Source: Methylovulum sp.
Lineage (GTDB): Bacteria > Pseudomonadota > Gammaproteobacteria > Methylococcales > Methylomonadaceae
Reading direction: 5' to 3'
Assembly (NCBI GenBank): GCA_030653435.1
Contig: JAURZI010000035.1
Span: 1 to 64,000, forward strand
Length of the DNA stretch: 64,000 nt
The stretch's first letter is position 1; every line of letters starts with the position of its first letter. The position numbers and the translations under genes are program-made. Shown in pieces: positions 36,865 through 45,997 of this stretch. The notes beneath the pieces are model-generated. The model made no database searches. It was given only the letters and a program-made list of their open reading frames with translations, and had not been told where the DNA came from.

Positions 36865-39706
36865 TCAGACCTTGCTCCAGCAACTCCAGTTGTTGCCCTG
36901 AAAAGGCTTCATAATCCTGTTGCCATTGTGACGACTGGCTGACTTTGGTCACTTGTACCGCAGTGACTTTATATTCAGGGCAGTTAGTTGCCCAGTCCGA
37001 GTTGTCAGTGGTAATCACATTGGCACCGGATTCAGGAAAATGGAAGGTTGTATAAACAACACCCGGTTGTACGCGGTCGGTAATCAACGCACGTAACACG
37101 GTTTCGCCGGCACGGCTTTTAATGCCAACCCAATCGTCGTTGTTAACACCTCGATCTTCGGCATCATGCGGATGAATTTCCAGACGGTCTTCCTGATGCC
37201 AAGCATTGTTTGCCGTACGGCGGGTTTGTGCGCCGACATTGTATTGTGACAGGATGCGGCCAGTGGTTAGGATTAATGGGAACATCGGCGTGATGCGTTC
37301 ATGGGTCGCGACATAATCGGTCAACATGAACAGGCCTTTGCCGTTGTCGCGCATAAATTCCTGGGTATGCATGATCGGTGTGCCTTCCAGCGCTTCGTCG
37401 TTGCAAGGCCATTGCACACTGCCGAGTGCATCAATTTTTTCGTAGCTGACGCCCGCAAAAGATGGTGTCAGACCAGCTATTTCAGCCATAATTTCCGATG
37501 GGTGGCTGTAATTCATAGCATAACCCATGGCATTGGACAGCATTTGCGTGACCTCCCAATCTTGATATCCCGCCAGAGGCCTCATGACTTTACGTACTGG
37601 CGAGATGCGGCGTTCGGCATTGGTAAAGGTGCCGTCCTTTTCCAGGAAAGACGAGCCAGGCAAGAACACATGTGCGAACTTGGCGGTTTCGTTCAGGAAG
37701 ATATCCTGGACAATGACACATTCCATTGCGCGTAAGGCCGCATGGACGTGTTTGATGTCCGGGTCGGACTGGGCAATGTCTTCACCTTCAACATAAAGCC
37801 CCATAAAACTGCTGTCTAGCGCGGCTTCAAACATATTTGGGATACGCAAGCCGGGTTCCATGCTTAATGGCGCTTGCCAAGCATTTTCAAATAATTGATG
37901 GGTTTCGGGATCGGAGACATGGCGATAGCCAGGGAACTCATGCGGGAATGAGCCCATATCGCAAGAACCTTGCACGTTGTTTTGTCCGCGCAGCGGGTTG
38001 ACGCCCACTCCGATACGCCCCAGATTGCCGGTTGCCATGGCGAGGTTGGCGATGCCGATAACCATAGTCGAACCCTGGCTGTGTTCGGTCACGCCTAACC
38101 CATAGTAAATCGCGCCGTTATTGGCGGAAGCGTAGAGTCTTGCCGCCGCCCTAATGTCCGCAGCCGGTACGCCGGTGACCGCTTCGGTCGCTTCCGGCGC
38201 ATGGCGGGGGTCTGCGATAAAGGTTTTCCATTTATTGAATGAGGCGACATCGCAACGGGCGCTAACAAAGGCTTCGTCAGTCAATTTTTCGGTCACGATG
38301 ACATGGCCTAAGGCATTGATTAACGCCACGTTGGTGCTGGGACGCAATTTCAAATGATGGTCTGCTTTGACATGCGGGCTTTTTTTGACCAGATCAATCT
38401 CGCGCGGATCGACGACGATCAGTTTAGCGCCTTGACGCAAGCGTTTTTTCATTTGCGATCCGAACACGGGGTGACCGTCGGTAGGATTCGCGCCAATCAC
38501 CATGATGACATCCGCTTCCATGACAGAGTCGAAATCTTGTGTACCTGAAGACTCGCCAAAGGTTTGTTTCAAGCCGTAACCGGTCGGTGAATGGCAGACG
38601 CGCGCGCAGGTGTCGACATTGTTGTTGCCGAAACCGGCGCGTATTAATTTTTGTACTAAATAGGTTTCTTCGTTGGTGCAGCGTGAAGACGTGATGCCGC
38701 CGATTGCGTCTTTACCGTATTGGGTCTGGATGCGTTTCAATTCAGCAGCGGCGTGGTTAATCGCTTCTTCCCAGCTGACTTCTTTCCAGGCATCCTTGAT
38801 GCTGGCGCGGATCATCGGTTTGGTGATGCGATCTTTATGGGTGGCATAGCCAAACGCGAAGCGGCCTTTAACGCAGGAATGGCCGTGGTTGGCTTTGCCG
38901 TCTTTGTTAGGCACCATGCGTATGACTTGTTCGCCTTTCATTTCGGCGCGGAAGGAACAGCCGACCCCGCAATACGCACAGGTCGTGATAATTGCGTGCT
39001 CAGGCTGACCGTTGTCGATAACGGATTTTTCCATCAACGTTGCCGTCGGGCAGGCTTGTACGCAGGCGCCGCACGATACGCACTCTGAATCCATGAACGG
39101 TTGGTTTTGGCTGGGCGCGACTTTGGAATCAAACCCGCGACCATCTATAGTCAGCGCGAAGGTGCCTTGGGTTTCTTCACAAGCCCGGACGCAACGTGAG
39201 CAGACGATACATTTGCTGGGGTCGAAGCTGAAATAGGGGTTGCTTTCGTCCTTAACGGCATTTAGATGGGTAGCAACCGGATGATAGCGCACTTCACGCA
39301 AGCCGACTGCACCGGACATGTCCTGTAATTCACAGTCGCCATTTGCGGAGCAGGTCAAGCAGTCCAGCGGATGGTCGGAGATGTACAGTTCCATGACGCC
39401 GCGACGCACTTCAGCCAATCTTGGATTTTGTGTGGTCACTTTCAGTCCTTCTGCAACCGGCGTAGTGCAAGAGGCGGGCATGCCGCGGCCGCCTTCGATC
39501 TGCACGAGACATAAACGGCATGAACCGAACGGCTCGATGCTGTCGGTCGCGCATAATTTGGGGATATCGATGCCTATGCTGGCTGCCGCCCGCATGATGG
39601 ATGTGCCGACAGGTGCTGTCACCTTGAAACCATCAATTTCCAATGTGACGTTTGCAGTGGCGGTGCTTGCGGGGGTGCCGAAATCTTGTTCTTTATTGAT
39701 GGACAT
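36857..39706 (-). CDS. fdsA: NAD-dependent formate dehydrogenase alpha (catalytic) subunit
   Basis: 949 residues. Domains in order: [2Fe-2S] (CATDSIEPFGSCRLC, about 52-66), NuoG-like His/Cys cluster (HPLDCLTCSANGDC), two [4Fe-4S] ferredoxin motifs (CIVCSRCVRACEE, CVSCGACVQACPT), an FdhF-type cluster (CAYCGVGC) and the Mo-bis-MGD domain. The active-site cysteine is in DTCARVCHSPTG, a Cys rather than Sec enzyme. The C-terminal molybdopterin-binding domain is complete. It oxidises formate to CO2, the last step of C1 oxidation, passing electrons to FdsB for NAD+ reduction. Confidence 0.97.
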   Translation of the reverse strand: MSINKEQDFGTPASTATANVTLEIDGFKVTAPVGTSIMRAAASIGIDIPKLCATDSIEPFGSCRLCLVQIEGGRGMPASCTTPVAEGLKVTTQNPRLAEVRRGVMELYISDHPLDCLTCSANGDCELQDMSGAVGLREVRYHPVATHLNAVKDESNPYFSFDPSKCIVCSRCVRACEETQGTFALTIDGRGFDSKVAPSQNQPFMDSECVSCGACVQACPTATLMEKSVIDNGQPEHAIITTCAYCGVGCSFRAEMKGEQVIRMVPNKDGKANHGHSCVKGRFAFGYATHKDRITKPMIRASIKDAWKEVSWEEAINHAAAELKRIQTQYGKDAIGGITSSRCTNEETYLVQKLIRAGFGNNNVDTCARVCHSPTGYGLKQTFGESSGTQDFDSVMEADVIMVIGANPTDGHPVFGSQMKKRLRQGAKLIVVDPREIDLVKKSPHVKADHHLKLRPSTNVALINALGHVIVTEKLTDEAFVSARCDVASFNKWKTFIADPRHAPEATEAVTGVPAADIRAAARLYASANNGAIYYGLGVTEHSQGSTMVIGIANLAMATGNLGRIGVGVNPLRGQNNVQGSCDMGSFPHEFPGYRHVSDPETHQLFENAWQAPLSMEPGLRIPNMFEAALDSSFMGLYVEGEDIAQSDPDIKHVHAALRAMECVIVQDIFLNETAKFAHVFLPGSSFLEKDGTFTNAERRISPVRKVMRPLAGYQDWEVTQMLSNAMGYAMNYSHPSEIMAEIAGLTPSFAGVSYEKIDALGSVQWPCNDEALEGTPIMHTQEFMRDNGKGLFMLTDYVATHERITPMFPLILTTGRILSQYNVGAQTRRTANNAWHQEDRLEIHPHDAEDRGVNNDDWVGIKSRAGETVLRALITDRVQPGVVYTTFHFPESGANVITTDNSDWATNCPEYKVTAVQVTKVSQSSQWQQDYEAFSGQQLELLEQGLNG

Positions 39707-39727
39707 GGTGATTACCTCTTATGGTTA

Positions 39728-41293
39728 TCAAGCTGCGTTGGCTTTTTCGTTGGCGACTGGACTAAGGCCGAAATCTTCCGGGAAATGGTTCAAAGCGCTT
39801 AGTACAGGATAGGGTGTCATGCCGCCTAATGCACAAAGCGAGCCGTTCAACAAGGTGTCGCATAGCGAGCGTAGTAACGCTATGTTTTTGTCCAGATCGC
39901 GGCCTTGCATAATGTCATCCATGACTTCGTAGCCGCGGGTTGAGCCTATGCGGCAGGGTGTGCATTTGCCGCAAGATTCTATCGCACAGAATTCCATGCT
40001 GTATTTGGCCATGGCAGCCATGTCTACGCTATCGTCGAATGCTACGACACCGCCGTGGCCCAAAACTGCCCAGACTGCCGCAAAGGCTTCATAGTCCAGT
40101 GGTGTGTCGAATTGTGACTCGGGCAAATAAGCACCCAACGGGCCGCCGACTTGCACCGCTTTAATCGGCTTGCCGGACGCAGAACCACCGCCGAAATCAT
40201 ATAGCAGTTCGCGTAAAGTCAGGCCAAAGGCAAGTTCCACTAAGCCGGCATGTTTGATATTGCCGGCCAATTGCAAGGGCAGGGTGCCGCGTGACCGGCC
40301 CATGCCGAAGTCGCGGTAATAATCGCCGCCTTTATCAAGGATAATGGGCACTGAGGCCAAGGAAATGACGTTGTTTACAACGGTAGGCTGTCCAAACAGA
40401 CCTTTTATGGCAGGTAAAGGCGGTTTGAATCGCACCAGTCCGCGTTTGCCTTCCAGGCTTTCCATTAAAGATGTCTCTTCACCGCAGACATACGCGCCTG
40501 CGCCTAAGCGGACTTCAAGGTGGAAAGATCGACCGTCGCCTAAAATATTGTCACCCAGGTAACCGGCCTGATAGGCTTTGTCAATAGCGGTGTTGAGCGC
40601 TTTATGGGCATGAGGATATTCGACGCGCAGGTAGATATAGCCTCGCGTGGCCCCTACGGCGAGACCGGCGATGGTCATGCCTTCAACCAATACGAACGGG
40701 TCGCCTTCCATAATCATGCGGTCTGAGAAAGTGCCAGAGTCGCCTTCATCGGCGTTACAGACGATGTATTTTTGATCCGAGGGCGTATTGAGTACCGTGT
40801 TCCATTTTATGCCCGTAGGGAAAGCCGCGCCGCCACGACCGCGTAAACCGGAATCGGTGACGGCTTTGACTATATCGGCTGGGGGCATGGCCAAGGCATT
40901 TTTAAGGCCTTGGTAACCATCATGGGCAACATAGTCATCCAGGCTGACTGGATCGGTCTTGCCGGCACGGGCAAAAGTCAGGCGTTGTTGTTTTTTGAGA
41001 TAATCGAGCTCTTCGGTTAAGCCTAAGGCCAGTTTGTGCACGCCGCCGTGCAAAAAGTCGGCGTTGAAAAGTTCTTCAACATCGGTGCTTTGTACCGGAC
41101 CGTAAGCGATGCGACCAGCCTCGGTAACCACCTCCACCATAGGTTCCAGCCAGTACATGCCTCGCGAACCGTTGCGGATGAGGTCGATAGCGATGCCGCG
41201 TTGTTGTGCTTGCCTTGCAATAGCCGTGGCGACGCGGTCTGCGCCTAAAGAGATTGCGCCTGAATCACATGGGACATAAACGGTGATACTCAT
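39728..41293 (-). CDS. fdsB: NAD-dependent formate dehydrogenase beta subunit
   Basis: 521 residues, NuoF-like. An N-terminal thioredoxin-like part (about 1-120) precedes the FMN/NAD domain with [16 protein letters not shown] and [14 protein letters not shown], and a C-terminal [4Fe-4S] site in [15 protein letters not shown]. It takes electrons from FdsA and reduces NAD+. It overlaps fdsG by 4 bp and precedes fdsA by 21 bp. Confidence 0.97.
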   Translation of the reverse strand: MSITVYVPCDSGAISLGADRVATAIARQAQQRGIAIDLIRNGSRGMYWLEPMVEVVTEAGRIAYGPVQSTDVEELFNADFLHGGVHKLALGLTEELDYLKKQQRLTFARAGKTDPVSLDDYVAHDGYQGLKNALAMPPADIVKAVTDSGLRGRGGAAFPTGIKWNTVLNTPSDQKYIVCNADEGDSGTFSDRMIMEGDPFVLVEGMTIAGLAVGATRGYIYLRVEYPHAHKALNTAIDKAYQAGYLGDNILGDGRSFHLEVRLGAGAYVCGEETSLMESLEGKRGLVRFKPPLPAIKGLFGQPTVVNNVISLASVPIILDKGGDYYRDFGMGRSRGTLPLQLAGNIKHAGLVELAFGLTLRELLYDFGGGSASGKPIKAVQVGGPLGAYLPESQFDTPLDYEAFAAVWAVLGHGGVVAFDDSVDMAAMAKYSMEFCAIESCGKCTPCRIGSTRGYEVMDDIMQGRDLDKNIALLRSLCDTLLNGSLCALGGMTPYPVLSALNHFPEDFGLSPVANEKANAA

Positions 41294-41766
41294 GCTGTCT
41301 CCCCCAGTTCGTTGATGATGCTGTCAAAGGTGGCTGCCGAGACCCGCCCATAAATATCGTGGTCGATTTGCATGGCTGGTGAACAGGCGCAATTGCCTAA
41401 ACAATATACGGGCTCTAAAGAAAATTGACCATCCTCAGTGGTTTCATGAAAAGCGATGCCCAGTTTGCTTTTGACATGCTCTTCCAATTTCCCCGCGCCC
41501 ATAGACTGGCAGGATTCAGCACGGCACAGATGTATCGTGTGCTTTCCCGGTGGTGTGTCGCGGAAATAGTGATAAAAACTGATGACTCCATGCACTTCGG
41601 CACGGGACAGGTTGAGGGCTTTGGCGATAACGGGAACGCTATCGGCAGGGATATAGCCCAAGGCATCCTGAATACCGTGCAGTATCGGCAAAAGTGCGCC
41701 GGGCTTGTCCTTGAGGGCAGTTATTATTTCCTGCACTGTTGATAGCATAGTGCTTCGCTCTGTCAT
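41290..41766 (-). CDS. fdsG: NAD-dependent formate dehydrogenase gamma subunit
   Basis: About 158 residues from ATG 41766 (MTERSTML), preferred over an upstream start at 41877 that adds residues unlike the family. NuoE-like: [16 protein letters not shown], then the [2Fe-2S] ligands in [13 protein letters not shown] and [12 protein letters not shown]. It is the first gene of the fds operon. A likely promoter is at 41843-41871. Confidence 0.95.
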   Translation of the reverse strand: MTERSTMLSTVQEIITALKDKPGALLPILHGIQDALGYIPADSVPVIAKALNLSRAEVHGVISFYHYFRDTPPGKHTIHLCRAESCQSMGAGKLEEHVKSKLGIAFHETTEDGQFSLEPVYCLGNCACSPAMQIDHDIYGRVSAATFDSIINELGETA

Positions 41767-41842
41767 AATTATCTCGCAATAATGGTTCCATCCTTGAAAA
41801 CAACAAACATCCTTGCTGCTGTGTAACAAAATTGTAATCGCT

Positions 41843-41871
41843 AGAATAGCACAAGAAATTTTGTGTGTAAA
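41843..41871 (-). promoter_or_regulatory. Possible promoter of the fds operon
   Basis: On the minus strand TTTACA, 17-bp spacer, TATTCT, about 75 bp upstream of fdsG. Moderate match to sigma-70. Confidence 0.4.
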
Positions 41872-42000
41872 AATCACAAACTCCGGTTATTCCTGCGTTG
41901 CAATACCTTATTGGTCGGTTAAATTGACAAGTTTGGGCTGATAACGTTCGTTTTGCCAAATTAAAGTTACGCGGTATGGTGTTGCCGCATCAGGACGTGT

Positions 42001-43095
42001 TTAGCTGTCATCAACCTGGTCGGCCAGTGCCGCAAGTTTTTTAAGCGTTGCTTGCAACTGTCCTGCATTTACTGTATGCAGGGTGGCATGGGCCACTTTA
42101 CGGCCTTTGCGCGGGGCTTTATTGTATAGGTGCAGATGCACGTCAGGAAACGCGAGCACTTCTTCAGTGATGGGAAGGCCGCCAATGAAGTTAACCATAG
42201 CCGCATGGCCCGTTGCTGCGGTTGATCCCAATGGCCAATCCAGGATCGCCCGTAAATGATTTTCAAACTGGCTGGTCTCCGCCCCTTCTATCGTCCAGTG
42301 ACCGGAATTGTGCACGCGTGGTGCGAACTCATTGGCAATCAATTGACCATCAACCTCGAACAGCTCCAATGCCAATACGCCGACGTAATCCAATGCTTCC
42401 ATTAAACGCAAGATATAGGCTTCGGCTTGTGCTTGCATCGGGTCGTGCACTTTGCTTTCTGAAAGGCGCAAAATGCCGCCACGATGATAGTTTTCGGAGA
42501 GCGGATAATAAGCCACAGCTCCAGAGACATTGCGTACGGCGATAATCGACACTTCGCGCTCAAAGGTGACGAAGGCCTCAACAATTGCCGGTACGCCTTC
42601 GAGTATGTCCCAGGCAGCTCCCAAGTCCGCAGCAGACTTTAGTACGGACTGGCCTTTGCCGTCGTAGCCTTGGGTGCGGCTTTTTAAGATAGCGGGATAG
42701 CCTATGTCCGGCATGATGTGTTGCAGTTTTTCAAGGCTGTCTACCGGCGCATAAACCGGAGTAGGGATACCGAGGTCGTGGAAAAAAGTTTTTTCAATCA
42801 GACGGTCCTGCGCGACCGCCAGCGCTTTCGGTGACGGGTGCACCTGGGTGTGCGTGGACAGGAATTCGGCAACGTCTGCGGGGACATTTTCAAATTCGTA
42901 AGTGACAACATCGGCATGCTCTGCTAGCTGGGCCAGCAACAGTGGATCGTCATAGTCACCTTGCAGATGCTCGCCAAGTGGGTTGGCGCAGGCATCTGCT
43001 GATGGGTCAAGGAAAATAAATTCCAGGCCTAGCGGATAGCCGGCCAAAGCGATCATGCGGGCGAGTTGTCCGGCGCCGAGTATGCCGACTATCAT
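42001..43095 (-). CDS. purK: N5-carboxyaminoimidazole ribonucleotide synthase PurK
   Basis: 364 residues. ATP-grasp enzyme: [16 protein letters not shown] (about 3-18), [21 protein letters not shown] and [18 protein letters not shown]. It carboxylates AIR using ATP and bicarbonate in purine synthesis. It overlaps purE by 4 bp. Local bicarbonate from the carbonic anhydrase would be a substrate, though nothing in the sequence links them. Confidence 0.96.
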   Translation of the reverse strand: MIVGILGAGQLARMIALAGYPLGLEFIFLDPSADACANPLGEHLQGDYDDPLLLAQLAEHADVVTYEFENVPADVAEFLSTHTQVHPSPKALAVAQDRLIEKTFFHDLGIPTPVYAPVDSLEKLQHIMPDIGYPAILKSRTQGYDGKGQSVLKSAADLGAAWDILEGVPAIVEAFVTFEREVSIIAVRNVSGAVAYYPLSENYHRGGILRLSESKVHDPMQAQAEAYILRLMEALDYVGVLALELFEVDGQLIANEFAPRVHNSGHWTIEGAETSQFENHLRAILDWPLGSTAATGHAAMVNFIGGLPITEEVLAFPDVHLHLYNKAPRKGRKVAHATLHTVNAGQLQATLKKLAALADQVDDS

Positions 43096-43613
43096 AACGG
43101 CACTCCAGCATTTGTGTGTTCTTCTGCATGTTTCGGGTCGGGCTCAGCAAGTACGGTTTCGGTCTGTGCTTGCCTAAAACACTGCAACGCATCCTTGTAG
43201 CGGGGATGTTTGTTGCCGATAATGGCTGCGGCCAATAATGCGGCGTTAATGGCACCTGCTTTGCCTATAGCCAATGTACCAACCGGGATGCCGGCGGGCA
43301 TTTGCACAATAGACAGTAAAGAATCCATGCCGTTTAGCGCTTTTGATTGTATCGGTACGCCTAATACCGGTATGGCTGTTTTTGCTGCGGTCATACCAGG
43401 TAAATGTGCGGCACCGCCAGCACCGGCGATGATGACTTCAAAGCCCCTGGCCTCGGCTGTTTCGGCATAATGAAATAGTTTGTCCGGGGTCCGGTGTGCT
43501 GAGACGACTTCAATCTCATGAGGTACGCCAAGTTTGTCTAGCGTTTCTGCTGCGAAGCGCATAGTGTCCCAATCAGAGGTTGAACCCATGATGATGCCGA
43601 CCAGTGCGGTCAT
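43092..43613 (-). CDS. purE: N5-carboxyaminoimidazole ribonucleotide mutase PurE
   Basis: 173 residues. Class I PurE motifs: [12 protein letters not shown] (about 8-19), [22 protein letters not shown] and [15 protein letters not shown]. It converts N5-CAIR to CAIR, the step after PurK, with which it forms a two-gene operon. Confidence 0.97.
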   Translation of the reverse strand: MTALVGIIMGSTSDWDTMRFAAETLDKLGVPHEIEVVSAHRTPDKLFHYAETAEARGFEVIIAGAGGAAHLPGMTAAKTAIPVLGVPIQSKALNGMDSLLSIVQMPAGIPVGTLAIGKAGAINAALLAAAIIGNKHPRYKDALQCFRQAQTETVLAEPDPKHAEEHTNAGVPL

Positions 43614-43735
43614 GATGTTGCTCCTTGTTAATAAAAGATGGCTGTAAAATAAAAGCTATGTGGCTTAGTATCGCATAAATGAGACCGATATGTTTTCAAA
43701 GTTATTATTTCTTTTATCAAAAAGAAACTTAAATA

Positions 43736-43763
43736 TTGACTAAGTTTAAATGCCTTGTATAAT
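43736..43763 (+). promoter_or_regulatory. Promoter of tRNA-Asp copy 2
   Basis: TTGACT (43736-43741), 16-bp spacer, TATAAT (43758-43763), 15 bp before the mature tRNA start. Confidence 0.75.
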
Positions 43764-43778
43764 GCTCTGCTCTTAAAT

Positions 43779-43855
43779 GGAGCGGTAGTTCAGTTGGTTA
43801 GAATACCGGCCTGTCACGCCGGTGGTCGCGGGTTCGAGTCCCGTCCGCTTCGCCA
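43779..43855 (+). tRNA. tRNA-Asp (anticodon GTC), copy 2
   Basis: 77 nt with encoded CCA. Cloverleaf is standard: acceptor GGAGCGG with CCGCTTC, anticodon arm CCGGCCTGTCACGCCGG, TΨC arm GCGGGTTCGAGTCCCGT. It differs from copy 1 at one base. Confidence 0.97.
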
Positions 43856-43890
43856 ACAAATATTGTAATCCCAGCATCTAGTCATCATGG

Positions 43891-43912
43891 CAACACCGCT
43901 GAAGAGGTGTTG
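43891..43912 (+). terminator. Possible terminator after tRNA-Asp
   Basis: 7-bp stem caacacc / ggtgttg around an 8-nt loop, 35 bp after the tRNA. No T-run, so support is weak. Confidence 0.35.
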
Positions 43913-44078
43913 TGCTGCCCAGAATATCAGCATCGCTTAATATGCTTTCAGGTTCTAAAACCAGACTGCCCATTGGGGTGCCATGCCATTACTTTTCGGA
44001 TAACGTCCAATTACCCAACAAAAACGCTAGCAATCTGGGGATGTTTTGATACTTTTTAGCGCATAAGGCATCAGCGGC

Positions 44079-44690
44079 ATGGCAAGACGAAGCGAGCACA
44101 GTCAGGAAGAAATAAAAGCCATGGTTCTGGCCGCAGCAGAAATGATTGTTGCCGAGCAAGGTTTTCCGGCACTGACTATGCGGAAGATCGCAGGACGGAT
44201 AGGATATACCGTAGGCAGCATCTATATGGTGTTCGACAATATGGCCGATTTGGTGCTGCATATCAATGCGGAAACCCTGGGCCATATTGCCGTTCAGTTA
44301 GGGCAAGCGCAACAGGGCGCAGGGGCGGCAGGCATAGAAGCGTTTGCCAAAGCGTATTTGCGTTATGCACAGCAGAACCTTAACCGCTGGCGGCTTATTT
44401 TTGATTACCATTTGCCGGAAGATACCCCGATTCCAGCTTGGTATCAGGCGAAAATCGATAGGGTGTTCGGCCTGGTGGAAACGCAGTTTGCCCAACTTGT
44501 CGAGGATGGTTCCGAAACCGCCCAAAAACATGCCGCCCGCACCTTATGGGCAGGCGTCCATGGGGTTTGTGTGTTGTCGCTGAATGGCGCGCTGGGCGCT
44601 GCTGGTGTCAGCGATGTTGAAAACAGCGTGGTTTTATTGACCCGACATTTTGTACATGGCTGGATGGATGCACAGCGGATGCGGGATTGA
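44079..44690 (+). CDS. TetR-family regulator with WHG-type C-terminal domain
   Basis: 203 residues. The helix-turn-helix ALTMRKIAGRIGYTVGSIYMVF is at about 27-50. The C-terminal part ends with ARTLWAGVHGVCVLSLNGALG, the WHG-type pattern. It is followed on the opposite strand by lplT-aas, but it converges with lplT, so it may act elsewhere; target unknown. Confidence 0.85.
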   Translation: MARRSEHSQEEIKAMVLAAAEMIVAEQGFPALTMRKIAGRIGYTVGSIYMVFDNMADLVLHINAETLGHIAVQLGQAQQGAGAAGIEAFAKAYLRYAQQNLNRWRLIFDYHLPEDTPIPAWYQAKIDRVFGLVETQFAQLVEDGSETAQKHAARTLWAGVHGVCVLSLNGALGAAGVSDVENSVVLLTRHFVHGWMDAQRMRD

Positions 44691-44745
44691 GAATATCTGC
44701 AAAGCTTGTGTCGCCCGGAACTGTTTGAATTACGGCAATTTAGCT

Positions 44746-45918
44746 CTATTGGTTTTTAACCGGGTTAGGATGATGGCGCAAGCCTAATGACACCAAAAAC
44801 GTTCCGATAACCACCAGAAACCCCAGCACCATCATCGAAATGACCGGGTCGGCGTGTGCCGAAGTCGCTACGGTATAACAACCCACGCCTACCAGCATGG
44901 CAATATTATTGAAAAAGCCTTGCAAGGCTACGGCACGTCCGCTGCCGATGCTGTTCTTGCCGAGTTCCTGTAATACGGCGTTAATCGGGACGATGAACAT
45001 GCCCCCCATCATGCCTATGAACAGCAGCGCAATACGTGCAGGCCAGATACTGTCTGTCAAGCTTAAGCCGATAATGAAAGCTGCCATCAAATACGCCGGA
45101 ATCCTGGCGCGGCGTAATTTTTCCAGCGGGATTATCCGGGGAACCATAGCCGAGCCGAGTATGATGCCGATAGCCAGGAACAAGGTAAGTTCGGCAATTT
45201 CGGTCGCGTTTTTTGATAGTAAAATCAGTGGCGCCCAGGCAATAAGGATCACGCGCAAGGTTGCAGCCGTTAGCCAGAATAAACCTCCGCCCATGATGGC
45301 AAATGAAGAGCGCCGTAAGGTGAAAAACTGCCGGATTTCTTTACCAAAGGCGATGATTTTTGAGCCCTTGGCCGATGCCCTTATGGTGCCGGTCGGCAAA
45401 AATACCGTAAATAATGCCGACATGACAAACAGGGCGATACTGCCTGCCAATGCCCATTGCGTTGAATAATCAGCCACTTCAGCACCTACCATCATGCCCA
45501 GCAAAATGGCCAGTATTGTCGAGCCTTCCATCAAACTGTTCGCCTTAACCAGATAGTTGTGTTCCGCCAGTTCCGGCAGGATGCCGTATTTGACCGGGTT
45601 ATAAATGGCAGCGCCGATCCCGACTACGCTATAAGCGATGATCGGTTCTACATCTAATAGCAATAATGCAACACCGCCAGCCTTAATCAAGTTGGCAACC
45701 AGCAGCACTCTCGATTTGGCATGGGTGTCGGCAATTTCACCTGCCCAGGGCGCGAGCAGCACATAAGCAATGGTAAATGCGCTTTGCACGGCGGGGATAT
45801 ACCAGCTTTCCACATGTGCGGAATGCATGACGATGGCAATCACCGTGAACAAAACCGCGTTGTCGGCAAATGCGGATAAAAATTGTGCAACCAGTAGCGG
45901 GTAAATTTGTTTGTTCAT
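44746..45918 (-). CDS. lplT: Lysophospholipid transporter LplT
   Basis: 390 residues, MFS with about 12 transmembrane helices: YPLLVAQFLSAFADNAVLFTV at the start, then APWAGEIADTHAKSRVL, NPVKYGILPELAEHNYLVKANSLMEG and PINAVLQELGKNSIGSGRAVALQG. LplT flips lysophospholipids to the inner leaflet for Aas. The aas gene lies 79 bp upstream on the same strand, the reverse of the lplT-aas order in enterics. Confidence 0.92.
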   Translation of the reverse strand: MNKQIYPLLVAQFLSAFADNAVLFTVIAIVMHSAHVESWYIPAVQSAFTIAYVLLAPWAGEIADTHAKSRVLLVANLIKAGGVALLLLDVEPIIAYSVVGIGAAIYNPVKYGILPELAEHNYLVKANSLMEGSTILAILLGMMVGAEVADYSTQWALAGSIALFVMSALFTVFLPTGTIRASAKGSKIIAFGKEIRQFFTLRRSSFAIMGGGLFWLTAATLRVILIAWAPLILLSKNATEIAELTLFLAIGIILGSAMVPRIIPLEKLRRARIPAYLMAAFIIGLSLTDSIWPARIALLFIGMMGGMFIVPINAVLQELGKNSIGSGRAVALQGFFNNIAMLVGVGCYTVATSAHADPVISMMVLGFLVVIGTFLVSLGLRHHPNPVKNQ

Positions 45919-45997
45919 GATGACGAATCGCCTTTATTGTCGGATAGGGGGATGTGTTCAACGGGGCTGACCAAGCGCTGGGCACCAGCACAGGGTT